A stretch of 64,000 nucleotides of DNA from assembly GCA_964579675.1 (NCBI GenBank), contig CAZOIA010000004.1, positions 1 through 64,000 of the forward strand, in the 5' to 3' direction. The position numbers and the translations under genes were made by a program. Shown here in pieces: positions 28,190 through 36,912 of the stretch (the first letter of the stretch is position 1; every line of letters starts with the position of its first letter). Source of the stretch: CAZOIA01 sp964579675. GTDB lineage: Bacteria > Planctomycetota > Phycisphaerae > UBA1845 > PWPN01. The notes beneath the pieces were generated by a model. The model was not told the origin of the DNA and made no database searches. It saw only the letters and a program-made list of their open reading frames with translations.

Positions 28190-28951
28190 CTACCGAAGCC
28201 GGGCGATGTCATTGACCGCCCGTCCCAACGTCGAATCCGCCAGGCCAATGAGCGTCGCATTGAGCTCATAGGCCCGGGACACCTCGATCATGGCCACCAT
28301 TGTTTGCGTCGGATCGACCGTGGAAGCCTCGACCGCCCCCGTGCGCAACTGCGCGGCCCGCGGCGCCGGCTCCACGCCCACCGCCTCGAACAGGTTCCCG
28401 CCGATCTTGCGGAACCGCGAGGTGTCTTCCAAGCCGACTACGCCCAGCCGCCCGAAGGTCGCGTTGCCCGCACGCACCTCCCCGCTTGCCTCAATCCGCA
28501 CCTTGTCCGTGGCTTCTTCGGAAACCACGATCGGCTGCCCCTGGTCGTCGAGCACCGGATGGTTTCCCGCAACCGTGACCAGTTCGCCGCCGGCGTTGAG
28601 CGTGAATCGCCCGTCCCGAGTGTAGCGCACCGCGTCCCCGTCACGCACCGCAAAGAAGCCGTCGCCTGCCAGGGCCACATCCAACGGACCCCTTGTCGCT
28701 TTGATCACCCCTTGCTCAAAGCTGGTATGCGTCGGCGCGACGAATGAACCGCCGGTCATCCGATCCAACCCCGGATTGCTCCAGGACGAATCGGTGATAT
28801 CCTCCTCGGACGCCACCTGACGCTCACGCACGATGGTCAGATCATGCTTGAAGCCGGCCGTATCGACGTTGGCCAGGTTATTGGCCAGTACCGCTTGTCG
28901 ATACTGATTCACCTGAAGGCCGGCTGCTGATTGATAAATGCCATAGACCAT
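28190..28951 (-). CDS. flgF: Proximal rod protein FlgF-like
   Basis: A 253-aa flagellar basal-body rod protein. The start at 28951 gives VYGIYQSAAGLQVNQYRQAV followed by the rod motif LANNLANVDTAGFKHD. The central beta domain has GPLDVALAGDGFFAVRDGD and RYTRDGRFTLNAGGELV, and the end has MVAMIEVSRAYELNATLIGL. Position just before flgG supports FlgF; sequence alone shows the wider FlgF/FlgG family. The insertion seen in FlgG after the N-terminal helix is replaced by a longer polar segment. Confidence 0.88.
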   Translation of the reverse strand: MVYGIYQSAAGLQVNQYRQAVLANNLANVDTAGFKHDLTIVRERQVASEEDITDSSWSNPGLDRMTGGSFVAPTHTSFEQGVIKATRGPLDVALAGDGFFAVRDGDAVRYTRDGRFTLNAGGELVTVAGNHPVLDDQGQPIVVSEEATDKVRIEASGEVRAGNATFGRLGVVGLEDTSRFRKIGGNLFEAVGVEPAPRAAQLRTGAVEASTVDPTQTMVAMIEVSRAYELNATLIGLADSTLGRAVNDIARLR

Positions 28952-29038
28952 CGCGTATCCAACCTCGCTTACCGGCGGCTCATTCGTCACGCGGATAGCG
29001 CCCGTCCTTCGCTTGAGCCGGTCCAGCTACCGTTTCAT

Positions 29039-29230
29039 CTATTCGTCCCTCCCGCGGTAGGCTGCCCCGGCCTCTTCAACCGCCGGTCCGTCGTGCGTCA
29101 TCCGGACTCGCTCGGCCAGATGAATATCGCTGGCCATGATGGCGGCCTGCACTATGCGCGCGCCGATGGTGGTCCAATCCATGGACCTTCCCTTGCGATC
29201 CGTCGCTCCGTGCACCAGTCGCACGCCCAT
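29039..29230 (-). CDS. Small hypothetical ORF at the head of the flg operon
   Basis: A 63-aa frame I cannot assign to a family. It is supported by TGAGGAG 7 nt before its ATG and by its position between a candidate promoter (29381-29410) and flgF, which begins 88 nt further on. The predicted protein is hydrophilic with one amphipathic helix (TTIGARIVQAAIMASDIHLA) and no membrane segment or signal peptide. It could be a real flagellar accessory protein or a leader ORF. Confidence 0.4.
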   Translation of the reverse strand: MGVRLVHGATDRKGRSMDWTTIGARIVQAAIMASDIHLAERVRMTHDGPAVEEAGAAYRGRDE

Positions 29231-29380
29231 CGACACACTCCTCACGCAAGCCGGTCATCACCCGCTACTCATCGAGGTGGACCGACGGTGCTTGCCCCGG
29301 CGTCGGGCAACCGGTGTGCCAGAACATCGCGGCGCGCGAATTGCGGAGGGCGCAACGATCCCCACACACGGTAAGTGCTT

Positions 29381-29410
29381 TGTATACAAGAGATTACGGA
29401 GATTGGTGAA
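29381..29410 (-). promoter_or_regulatory. Putative promoter of the flgF-flgI operon
   Basis: On the minus strand TTCACC (plus 29405-29410) and TATACA (plus 29381-29386) are separated by 18 bp, with TG immediately before the -10 (TTGTATACAA, itself palindromic). Each hexamer matches the sigma70 consensus at 4 of 6 positions. It lies in the only short AT-rich patch between murD and the flagellar genes. Confidence 0.35.
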
Positions 29411-29546
29411 CCAGGCAGGCGCCCTGGGGGCGTCGTCCGCGCTTCCTCCCCGCGCCGCGCAACTCCTGCCTGAGGCCGGCAACTCTTGCCGACCCTCGAC
29501 GCCTCCAACGAATGGTTATGCCCGACTTGCCTCGCTCAGACCAGCG

Positions 29547-30896
29547 TCACCCCGCCAGCGAGCGAACCAACTTGCGAAAGGCCTCGCCCCGCTCCTCGTA
29601 GTTGCTGAACATGTCGTAACTGGTGCAGGCGGGCGACAGCACCACGACGTCGCCCTGGTGGGCCAGGCTCCGGGCCCGGCCAACCGCCTCCTCAAAGCCG
29701 TCGGCCAATTCCACCTGCGCCGAACGCGATGAACGGTCCACGTGCTTCGCTACTTCCTCGAAGAGCTTGTCTCTGGTTTCGCCGTAGCACACCACCGCCC
29801 TGGCCTTGCAGGCGAGCCGGCTACCGAGGTCCTCGAACGCCATTCCCTTGTCCCTGCCCCCCACCAGCATCACCACCGGCTCGGCAAACGTCTCCAAGGC
29901 AATGCAGGCCGATTCCGGCGTGGTTGACTTGGAATCGTTGAAGTACCGGACCCCGTCGTGCTCACCGACCAGTTCAAGACGGTGCGGCAAACCGGTGAAC
30001 GTGGCCAGCCCCCGCGCGATCAAATCGTCCCCGAGACCCACGGCCCGTGCAACCGCCACCGCGGCGGCCGCGTTCTCCTCGTTATGGCGGCCCGGCACGC
30101 GCAAAGCATCCCTGAATCCAGGCTCAAACTCGTAGCGGCGGATTCGCGGGCCCCCGCCCACACGTTCGACCTCTCTTGCCAGAGCGCCCTGCTCGCGGTG
30201 GATCAACACCAGACTGTCCGGCGACTGAAACCGGACTATGTTCAACTTGGCGTCCGTGTAGGCCTCCATGGTGCGGTGCCGGTCCAGGTGATTCGGTTTG
30301 ATGTTCGTGATCACCGCCACCAGGGGACTCCACGCCAACGCCGCCAGATCCTCCAATTGGAAGCTGGACAGCTCAAGCACCACGATGTCATCCGCGGTCA
30401 TGTGATCCAGATGACTCAGCAGTGAGCACCCGATATTGCCGCCGACGTGGACTGGTGGCAGATGCCCCGCCGACCAGGCGGTCGTCAGGATCGCCCCGAT
30501 CATCGCGGTGGTCGTGCTCTTGCCCGCCGATCCCGTCACGCCAACCACCAGCCGGGCGCAGCAACGCTCGACAAAGAGGTTCATCTCACTACTGAGCGGA
30601 ATCCCGCGGGTGACGGCTTCCTGAACGAACTCGGACCTGGCCTTGTCAACCGCCGGGCTGACCACGAGCAGATCGCACCCATCCAGGTCGCCCGGGTCGT
30701 GCCCCCCCAGATGCAGAGTCACCGGCAACCCGGCCAGTTGGACGACGCTCTCGGCGAGCACGTCGGCTGACTCACGGTCGGTCACCGTGACCCGGGCACC
30801 GCACTCGACGAGCCACCGGCTCACCGCAATCCCACCCCCGAACCGCCCCAGGCCCATCACCACCACTCGTCGCCCAGCCAGATCGCTCGCTTTCAT
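29547..30896 (-). CDS. murD: UDP-N-acetylmuramoylalanine-D-glutamate ligase MurD
   Basis: A 449-aa cytoplasmic Mur ligase adding D-glutamate to UDP-MurNAc-L-Ala in peptidoglycan synthesis. The start at 30896 begins at the N-terminal Rossmann domain (VVVMGLGRFGGG); the longer upstream frame is out of place. The ATP loop is GVTGSAGKSTTT (119-130). Later come VVLELSSFQLED, ITNIKPNHLDRH and YFNDSKSTTPESA, all typical of MurD, and LVGGRDKGMAFEDL near the C-terminus. The P-loop has Ser-Ala where most MurD proteins have Thr-Asn. It stands alone without other mur genes. A TACAAT ends 7 nt before the ATG with no Shine-Dalgarno. Confidence 0.95.
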   Translation of the reverse strand: MKASDLAGRRVVVMGLGRFGGGIAVSRWLVECGARVTVTDRESADVLAESVVQLAGLPVTLHLGGHDPGDLDGCDLLVVSPAVDKARSEFVQEAVTRGIPLSSEMNLFVERCCARLVVGVTGSAGKSTTTAMIGAILTTAWSAGHLPPVHVGGNIGCSLLSHLDHMTADDIVVLELSSFQLEDLAALAWSPLVAVITNIKPNHLDRHRTMEAYTDAKLNIVRFQSPDSLVLIHREQGALAREVERVGGGPRIRRYEFEPGFRDALRVPGRHNEENAAAAVAVARAVGLGDDLIARGLATFTGLPHRLELVGEHDGVRYFNDSKSTTPESACIALETFAEPVVMLVGGRDKGMAFEDLGSRLACKARAVVCYGETRDKLFEEVAKHVDRSSRSAQVELADGFEEAVGRARSLAHQGDVVVLSPACTSYDMFSNYEERGEAFRKLVRSLAG

Positions 30897-30903
30897 GACC
30901 GGG

Positions 30904-30909
30904 ATTGTA
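30904..30909 (-). promoter_or_regulatory. -10 box of murD (candidate leaderless)
   Basis: A minus-strand TACAAT lies 7 nt upstream of the murD ATG. No Shine-Dalgarno is present in the gap. The corresponding -35 is weak (TTCCAC, 18 bp further upstream). The geometry matches the other leaderless candidates in this window. Confidence 0.4.
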
Positions 30910-30997
30910 ACCACCAGACCGGCCTGTGTGGAAGGAAAGATGAACAGGCAGCAGGACGAGGCGCAGCACCCGCGCCCGCAGGACAGGATCAAGCGTC

Positions 30998-31843
30998 CTA
31001 CCTCTGGCGGCGGACCCTGGTTGACAGCTTGTCCACGCGTTCACGCAGCTCGATCACCGTCTGGCGAAGCTCCTCGACTTCCTCCCGGAGTTGATGCACC
31101 ATCTCGTGCAACTCGGCGAGGGCCTGGTCCTTGTCGCGGGCGGCCCGGGCCTTTTGCTCCTCCAGGAGTTCGTGCCTCATCTGATCGGCCTGGTGCTGGA
31201 AGTGATCGGCTGGTTCGTGCAGGCCGGCGGCGTGGAGGTTATCGGCGGCGGCCTCGAGATGCCGGATCCGCTGCTCCATCTCCTCGATCCCGGACCGCGG
31301 CCCCGGGATGCCCCGGCCGTCCCACGGCGCCACGATCTCCCGGCCTTCGCGCTCCAGGCGATCAGCTCGCTCGCCAGGGCCGACCCCCGGCGCCTCGCCT
31401 ATTTCTCGCTTCGGCCGGGACGCTTCCTCTTCGATGGCCCCGGGCGGAGGCGGTGGAGGGAGCTGAGCAAGCTGCGCCATCACTTCGGCAAGGCGTCGTT
31501 CAACCTGTTCAGCCTCTTTGAGCTTGTCGGCATCGAGCAGATCCCTCAGACGGACCCGCAGTCCGTTGGCCTCGGCCTCCAGCTCGCGACGTAACTCCTG
31601 ACCGCGCCTCACCCTTTCGTGCGGAGGTGGGTTTATCTCCGCGCTCGCTCGCAGGAGCGCATCAACCTGACGGGCCGCCTTGCGGACGTCGGCGTCAGGG
31701 TCGCCGGCCTCCGGTTCCTCCGCCGGTTCTCGATCCTGGTCCGGCACGGCTTCGCGTCCCGCGGGATCCTGGCCGGAGCTGGCGGTGTACACGCCGACCA
31801 TGCCGAGGGCAACGGCAGAGACCATGAGCAGTCGATTGATCAT
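30998..31843 (-). CDS. Exported coiled-coil protein of unknown function
   Basis: A 281-aa protein with a signal peptide (LLMVSAVALGMVGVYTASS), then a highly charged, Arg/Glu-rich sequence. Coiled-coil stretches are at ~75-130 (EQVERRLAEVMAQLAQL), ~180-235 and ~240-280 (LREEVEELRQTVIELRERVD). They are separated by a proline run (PPPPPP) and a glycine/proline-rich linker. GGGAG lies 5 nt before the start. The neighbouring divergent gene (32102) encodes another charged exported helical protein, and 259 bp lie between the starts. No enzymatic motif is visible; a structural or sensing role in the envelope is only a guess. Confidence 0.7.
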   Translation of the reverse strand: MINRLLMVSAVALGMVGVYTASSGQDPAGREAVPDQDREPAEEPEAGDPDADVRKAARQVDALLRASAEINPPPHERVRRGQELRRELEAEANGLRVRLRDLLDADKLKEAEQVERRLAEVMAQLAQLPPPPPPGAIEEEASRPKREIGEAPGVGPGERADRLEREGREIVAPWDGRGIPGPRSGIEEMEQRIRHLEAAADNLHAAGLHEPADHFQHQADQMRHELLEEQKARAARDKDQALAELHEMVHQLREEVEELRQTVIELRERVDKLSTRVRRQR

Positions 31844-31988
31844 GATGACTCCCTATCGTTCATTGGAGGTGCACAAGTTCTCATCTCGGACGATTCGGGC
31901 CGGGCCCCACGCTCTCATGCAGGCGGCCGTTCCGGCGGCCGGAATAGTATACCACGGGTGCTCGCCCCCGGACGCGATCGGCTCGGAT

Positions 31989-32019
31989 TTGATCTTTTCC
32001 TGGCCCGATGTGGTAGAAT
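31989..32019 (+). promoter_or_regulatory. Putative promoter for the exported helical protein at 32102
   Basis: TTGATC (31989-31994) and TAGAAT (32014-32019) are separated by a long 19-bp spacer, about 80 nt before the ATG. The -10 is a 5-of-6 match, but the spacing makes the call weak. Confidence 0.25.
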
Positions 32020-32101
32020 GACAGGCGGCCCCCAGCGCCGGAAGAGAGGAGGCGATCTGGGTGGCGAAGCGCGAAGCGCACTCTTGCGGGAGACAACGGT
32101 T

Positions 32102-33103
32102 ATGACCCGACAAATGGCAGCCGCGATTCTCATTCTCGGTGCCGGGTGGGTCTTCGTTACCCCGGGACGGGCCCAGGAGCCCGGTGAGCGGGGCCCCCGC
32201 CGGTCACGAGCCCGTTTCGGCTTCACCCCCGACGACCGCGAGCGAATGTATGAGCGTGTCGCGGAGCACTACCTCGAACGCTTCGCATCGAACTACGAGC
32301 TGACCAATGAGCAGCGCGAGGCGGTTCGCGCGCGGCTGGAGCAGCTCAAAGCACAGCAGCGCCAATACGGCAAGCTCCATCTTGAGGAGTTTCAGACCCT
32401 TCGGGAGGAGATGGGCGAGCTGTGGCGCAAGCAGCGCGCCGGCGAGGACACCAACGAGCAGCGTATGGGCGAAATCCATGACCGCATGCGAACCATCTGG
32501 CACGATTCCCCGCTGATGAACTACGAACGGGCTACCGAGGTCATCGAGTCATTGCTGCCCGCTGAACAGGTCGAGAAAGGGCGCCAACGCCGCGAGCAGC
32601 GCCGGGCGGAGTGGGAGAGCCGTCGGGCCGAGTGGCGAGTTCGGCGAGGCGATAGGGGACCAGGGGGGTTCGCCGGCAGGGAACCGTGGGATCGTTACGT
32701 GGAGGACTTCACCCGCCGCTATCAGCTCGATGAATCGCAGCAAGCCACTGCCCAGTCCGCACTGCGCACCCTTAAACAGCAGCGCGACGCCTATCGCGAG
32801 TCTCAAAAGCAGAACTTTGAGACGCTTCATCAGATCGAGGATCCCGAGGTGCGACGCCAGAGGTACCGGGAACTAAACGCGCCCATCGAGAGCATGTTCA
32901 GCGAACTCAGGCAGCGGTTGATGAAGCTGCCGACGTCGGCTCAGATCGCAGCAGCCGAGCGATTCCAACCGGCGTCCCGGCCGGCACGGTCAACGACTTC
33001 CCGCCCGGCACGGTCAACGTCGCAGCCGGCCGACGGGGTCTCTCGTCCCGGCCCGGACCAGCAGCGGCCGCCGCGGCGAAAACCGGGGCGCCGAGCCCGT
33101 TAG
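32102..33103 (+). CDS. Exported charged helical protein of unknown function
   Basis: A 333-aa protein. The ATG at 32102 has GGGAG 9 nt upstream and starts a clear signal peptide (MAAAILILGAGWVFVTPGRA). The mature part is Arg/Glu/Gln-rich and almost all helical, with two similar units beginning YVEDFTRRYQLDESQQATA and AEHYLERFASNYELTNEQRE. Both resemble the periplasmic Spy/CpxP or LTXXQ type helical bundles, though no exact motif is present. The C-terminus is a Pro/Arg/Ser tail with an 8-residue tandem repeat (SRPARSTT, SRPARSTS) and a strongly basic end. It could bind acidic polymers; that is inference from composition. Confidence 0.7.
   Translation: MTRQMAAAILILGAGWVFVTPGRAQEPGERGPRRSRARFGFTPDDRERMYERVAEHYLERFASNYELTNEQREAVRARLEQLKAQQRQYGKLHLEEFQTLREEMGELWRKQRAGEDTNEQRMGEIHDRMRTIWHDSPLMNYERATEVIESLLPAEQVEKGRQRREQRRAEWESRRAEWRVRRGDRGPGGFAGREPWDRYVEDFTRRYQLDESQQATAQSALRTLKQQRDAYRESQKQNFETLHQIEDPEVRRQRYRELNAPIESMFSELRQRLMKLPTSAQIAAAERFQPASRPARSTTSRPARSTSQPADGVSRPGPDQQRPPRRKPGRRAR
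32975..33022 (+). repeat. Two 24-bp direct repeats in the C-terminal coding region
   Basis: Units 32975-32998 and 32999-33022 are nearly identical (shared core CGGCACGGTCAACG) and in frame, encoding SRPARSTT and SRPARSTS. This is a recent in-frame tandem duplication in the basic tail. Confidence 0.7.
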
Positions 33104-33248
33104 CGCCGTTTGCGGCCGGAGGCGGGAATGTCACAATCTCCGAGACCGTCCTGCCCCAGAGCTAGAACCAACACCCCGCCTCGTTCCACGATTCGACACT
33201 GAAGCACTCAGAATTGCAGCAACACGGAACACCGCCGGCTTTGTCCGA

Positions 33249-33294
33249 AGCTTTCCTATGAAAAATGGGTCTGATTCCAAGCTTTCCCATGAAG
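33249..33294. repeat. 15-bp direct repeat upstream of the dockerin protein
   Basis: AAGCTTTCCTATGAA (33249-33263) and AAGCTTTCCCATGAA (33280-33294) differ at one base and are spaced 31 bp apart, about three helical turns. They lie 100-150 nt before the start at 33397, in a stretch (33104-33396) with no gene. Paired sites for a regulator or a remnant of a mobile palindrome are both possible. Confidence 0.45.
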
Positions 33295-33396
33295 CACTTG
33301 ATTCGTGGTAAGCTGTTGGATACTATCACCGTAGAGCAGTACTGCCATCAAGCAGTAGGCTGCAGGTTGACACGTGGGCTTAGGAGGGTTGAAACG

Positions 33397-35448
33397 ATGC
33401 GTAAGACAAGTTTTGAGCGTTTGTTATGCACCGGAAGTCTGGTGCTGGCACTTCTGGGGTTGGCGGCGCATCCCGCCGCCGGGCAACTCAATCTGGGGCC
33501 GGAAGAAATCGTTCAAGCTGGCGGCGCTAACATCGTCGTACCCAGCTACTCGGTGCCGTCTTTCGTGTACTGGAACGACGACGGCCTCAAGGATCTAATC
33601 ATCGGTGAGAAAACCGATTCGTCCCACGCCAAGGTGCGGGTGTATCTGAACGTCGGGACATCGGTGTCCGACCCGCAGTTCTCGGGCTACACTTACGCAC
33701 AGTATACCGCCGGAGGAGACGTGAGCTGCACCCCGTCGGGATGTCTCGGTTGCTTCCCTCGGGTGGTTTACTGGAATGCGGATGCCAGGAAGGATCTGCT
33801 CGTGGGCCAGGCGGGCGGTACCGTCAAACTGTTCCTGAACACCGGCACCGAGGCGAGCCCGACGTTTGACAATGGGACGTTGCTCCAGGTGGGGCCGCCC
33901 GACGAGAAGACGGACATCAACGTCGGTGGCCGCGCGTGCCCCGTCGCTGTGGATTGGAACAGCGACGGCAGGAAGGATCTCGTGGCGGGGGCGATAGACG
34001 GCAAAATCCATATCTTTATCAATGAGGGAACCGACAGCCTGCCGGTTTTCTGGACTGAGACCTTCGCCCAGGAAGACGGGGCCGACCTGGGCGTGCCGTC
34101 AGGTCGTTCCAGCCCGCACGTGCAGGACCTGGACGACGACGGCAAGAAAGATCTCCTTGCCGGCAACTCCGTCGGCCAACTGCTGTTCTACAGCAACGTG
34201 GGGACCGACGCCGCCCCGACCTTCTCCGGCTGCGAGTACGTCGAAGCCGACGGCGTTGTCATAAACATTGGAGGTACCAGTTGGACGAGGTCCAGGCCGT
34301 TCGTATGCGACTGGACGGGCGACGGCTTGCTCGATGTGCTGATCGGCTCGGCTGATGGCAAGGTACGGCTGTACCAGGGCGTTCCCACCGTCACGCCGCC
34401 TGCACTGGTGAGTGCCGCCTCCCGCAAGTCACACGGTGTGGGAGAGGGCGATTGGGACATCGATCTTCCGTTGGATGAGGCGGCCGTCGAAAGTCGCCAG
34501 GACAATGCCCAACGCATCCTTCTTGCGTTCAGCGAACCCGTCAACATTGATTGTACCAACATCGTTCCGAGCATCGGGACCTGCTCGGGCGTGATCGATC
34601 TCGGCAGCGGCGTCTACGAAGTGGGAATCTCCGGCGCCCCGGATGAAACCTGCCTGACCATCACCCTTGCTGGCGTCACCGACCTCGACGGCACGCCGCT
34701 GACCGGCGACAACGACGTGCAGGTCGTGCTGTTGTGCGGCGACGTTAACGGCGACGGCGTCGTGGATGGGGATGACGAGATTGAAGCCACGAACCGGATT
34801 GGCCAACCGCTTGACCAGACGAACGCGCGTTACGACGTGGATCGGAACGGCCACATCGACGTGGTAGACGTGGCGTTGATCCGGGACATGGCCGGCCACT
34901 CGGCGAGCTGCGCCGGGGTCCCGCCGGAACTGGTGGCCGCCGCTTCACGCCGGACGCACAGTGCCCAGGGTGACTTCGATATCACCCTCGCGCTGGCGGT
35001 GGAATCGTCAGTCTCCGAACCCCGCACCGGCGGCCCCCAGCGCATCGTGCTGACCTTCAGCGAATCGGTCAACATCGGCTGTGCCAACATCAGCCTCAGC
35101 GGCGGCGCATCCTGCACGGGCGTGATCGACCTCGGCGGCGGCGCCTATGAAGTGGGTATCTCGGGCGTCCCGGACGCATCCTGCCTGGCCCTCACGCTGA
35201 TCGGGGTCACCGACCTCGAGGGCATGCCGTTGACCGGCGACGACGACGTGCACGTTCGGGCCTTGACCGCGGACACGAACGACGACGCCAACGCCGATCT
35301 GATCGACATGGCCCAGGTCAAGAGCAAGAATGGCCAACCGCTGGGTCCAAGCACGGCGCGTTTCGACCTGAATCTGGACGGCAGCATCGACCTGATCGAC
35401 ATGGCCCTGGCCAAGAGCAGGAACGGCAACGCGACGAGCTGCCCATGA
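33397..35448 (+). CDS. Secreted FG-GAP-like repeat protein with two dockerin-like segments
   Basis: A 683-aa secreted protein. The ATG at 33397 has AGGAGG 9 nt upstream and begins a signal peptide (LLCTGSLVLALLGLAAHPAAG). Residues ~45-320 are five FG-GAP/VCBS-like blades with Asp-rich calcium loops (YWNDDGLKDLIIG, YWNADARKDLLVG, DWNSDGRKDLVAG, DLDDDGKKDLLAG, DWTGDGLLDVLIG), probably a beta-propeller. Then come two copies of a module: an Ig-like domain (RILLAFSEPVNI / RIVLTFSESVNI) followed by a dockerin-type calcium-binding pair (DVNGDGVVDGDDEIEATN with DVDRNGHIDVVDVA; DTNDDANADLIDMAQVKS with DLNLDGSIDLIDMA). The second dockerin-like copy is degenerate in its first loop. Dockerin-like ends are common in planctomycete surface proteins; a cohesin partner is not seen here. 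Confidence 0.85.
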   Translation: MRKTSFERLLCTGSLVLALLGLAAHPAAGQLNLGPEEIVQAGGANIVVPSYSVPSFVYWNDDGLKDLIIGEKTDSSHAKVRVYLNVGTSVSDPQFSGYTYAQYTAGGDVSCTPSGCLGCFPRVVYWNADARKDLLVGQAGGTVKLFLNTGTEASPTFDNGTLLQVGPPDEKTDINVGGRACPVAVDWNSDGRKDLVAGAIDGKIHIFINEGTDSLPVFWTETFAQEDGADLGVPSGRSSPHVQDLDDDGKKDLLAGNSVGQLLFYSNVGTDAAPTFSGCEYVEADGVVINIGGTSWTRSRPFVCDWTGDGLLDVLIGSADGKVRLYQGVPTVTPPALVSAASRKSHGVGEGDWDIDLPLDEAAVESRQDNAQRILLAFSEPVNIDCTNIVPSIGTCSGVIDLGSGVYEVGISGAPDETCLTITLAGVTDLDGTPLTGDNDVQVVLLCGDVNGDGVVDGDDEIEATNRIGQPLDQTNARYDVDRNGHIDVVDVALIRDMAGHSASCAGVPPELVAAASRRTHSAQGDFDITLALAVESSVSEPRTGGPQRIVLTFSESVNIGCANISLSGGASCTGVIDLGGGAYEVGISGVPDASCLALTLIGVTDLEGMPLTGDDDVHVRALTADTNDDANADLIDMAQVKSKNGQPLGPSTARFDLNLDGSIDLIDMALAKSRNGNATSCP

Positions 35449-35497
35449 CCGAGCGGGGCTGCTGTGGTCTCGGCGAAGCGGGTTCGCAGGAGGCATC

Positions 35498-36826
35498 TCA
35501 CCCGGGCCCGAGGAGTGCGACGACCTCGGGCTTGATCTTCACGTACATCACGGCCGCGATGCCGATCAGGACGGCGGCGCCGAAGAGTACGAACGCCTTG
35601 GCCCACCGGGGCAGGTCTTTGCCCCGGGTGGCCCGCCGGTCGAAGAGGACGACCAGCATGGCAATCGTCCCGAAGGGGACCGCGAGCATCGTCGCCGACT
35701 GCCCCACGGCAATGGCAGTTACCTTGAGGTCGCGGGGAGCGGGCGGCGGGGCGGCGGGCTCCGCCTGGTCCGCAGGCTGGGTCCGGACAACGACCTGAGG
35801 CGTGCTGGAAGGCTCAGGCTCAAGGCGGATAATCGCTATGGCGGTCGTCATGCCGATCAGCAGGACGAGTGTGGCGCAGACCTTGGTCGGTATCGAATCC
35901 AGCCTGCCCCCCAGGCCCAGGCCGTCGTTAAGCAGAACGCCGCCGATCAGCGAGTTGGTAATGAAACTCGAAAAGGCGGCCGAGAAGAACCCGACGCAGA
36001 AGACGATCTTGCCGTGCCGGCCGAAGATGCCCTCGAGCTGTTCGACCATGCTCTCGAACGTGATCTGGGTCGTACGTCCATGGAGCACGGCAGCCGCGGT
36101 CATCATGATCACGGTGCCGATGAGCGTGTATATGATCGACGCCAGAACGGTATCGGTGGCCGCGCTGGGGAGGTCTTTTTCTTTCCATCCCTTGGCCTTG
36201 ACCAGGTAGGACTGGAAGAAGGCGGCGACGATGACGAACGTCGTTGCCACCAGGCCCCCCACGGTCACCCAGTCAACACCCTTGGGGACAGCCGGTACGA
36301 ATGCCCCTCTGATCGCGGCAGGCAGGTTCGGCCCGGCCCAGACCAGGTTGACCAGGAACGCGCAGAACATCCCGACCAGAAAGACGGTCATCATCTTCTC
36401 GACGATGCGGTACATGTTCTTCAAGGCGAACATGAAGAGGATGGCGGCGGTGGTGAAGGCGATGGGCCAGAAGGTCTTGGGCACGGTGGGGAACAGTACC
36501 TCCGTGGCGCTGGTCACGCCGAGGTTGTTGCCGAACTGGAACGTCGCATCGACCGAAAAGAGCGAAATCCCGCACACCACGGCGAACCATCGGCCGAGCT
36601 TCTTACCCGCCAGACCCAGGAACGTGTCGTCGCAGTAGATGCCAAAGCGCATGAACAGGGCGATGAAGCCCGCCATCAGGGCTCCCGAGAGCAGCGAGAG
36701 CCAGATCATCGAGTAGCCGTAGAGCGCGCCCGTCCTGGACATGAGGGTCACGCTTCCCGGCCCGATGATGCAGGCCCCGACGATGAACGCGGGCCCGATT
36801 CGCCTGAATACGCTGGGAGCTTGCAT
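35498..36826 (-). CDS. Divergent Nramp-family transporter
   Basis: A 442-aa inner-membrane protein with about eleven hydrophobic segments and the LeuT-fold layout of Nramp metal transporters. The start has GGGAGG 6 nt upstream. The canonical TM1 metal motif DPGN is replaced by GPGS (22-25), and the TM6 MPH motif is absent (sequence VAAFFQSYL, ~200-208). A charged cytoplasmic loop (~335-372, proline/alanine-rich) is inserted between late helices. The fold suggests transport, but without the metal ligands Mn or Fe transport is doubtful; Nramp-related proteins that carry other substrates such as magnesium are known. It is transcribed divergently from the methyltransferase operon, with 86 bp between the starts. 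Confidence 0.8.
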   Translation of the reverse strand: MQAPSVFRRIGPAFIVGACIIGPGSVTLMSRTGALYGYSMIWLSLLSGALMAGFIALFMRFGIYCDDTFLGLAGKKLGRWFAVVCGISLFSVDATFQFGNNLGVTSATEVLFPTVPKTFWPIAFTTAAILFMFALKNMYRIVEKMMTVFLVGMFCAFLVNLVWAGPNLPAAIRGAFVPAVPKGVDWVTVGGLVATTFVIVAAFFQSYLVKAKGWKEKDLPSAATDTVLASIIYTLIGTVIMMTAAAVLHGRTTQITFESMVEQLEGIFGRHGKIVFCVGFFSAAFSSFITNSLIGGVLLNDGLGLGGRLDSIPTKVCATLVLLIGMTTAIAIIRLEPEPSSTPQVVVRTQPADQAEPAAPPPAPRDLKVTAIAVGQSATMLAVPFGTIAMLVVLFDRRATRGKDLPRWAKAFVLFGAAVLIGIAAVMYVKIKPEVVALLGPG

Positions 36827-36912
36827 GGACCGCCTCCCGGAGATTGACAGCTTCTTTGCGACGTTGTAACCCAGCGTGGATAAGCGGACGGGGGTAAGCT
36901 GGAGCCGTATAG

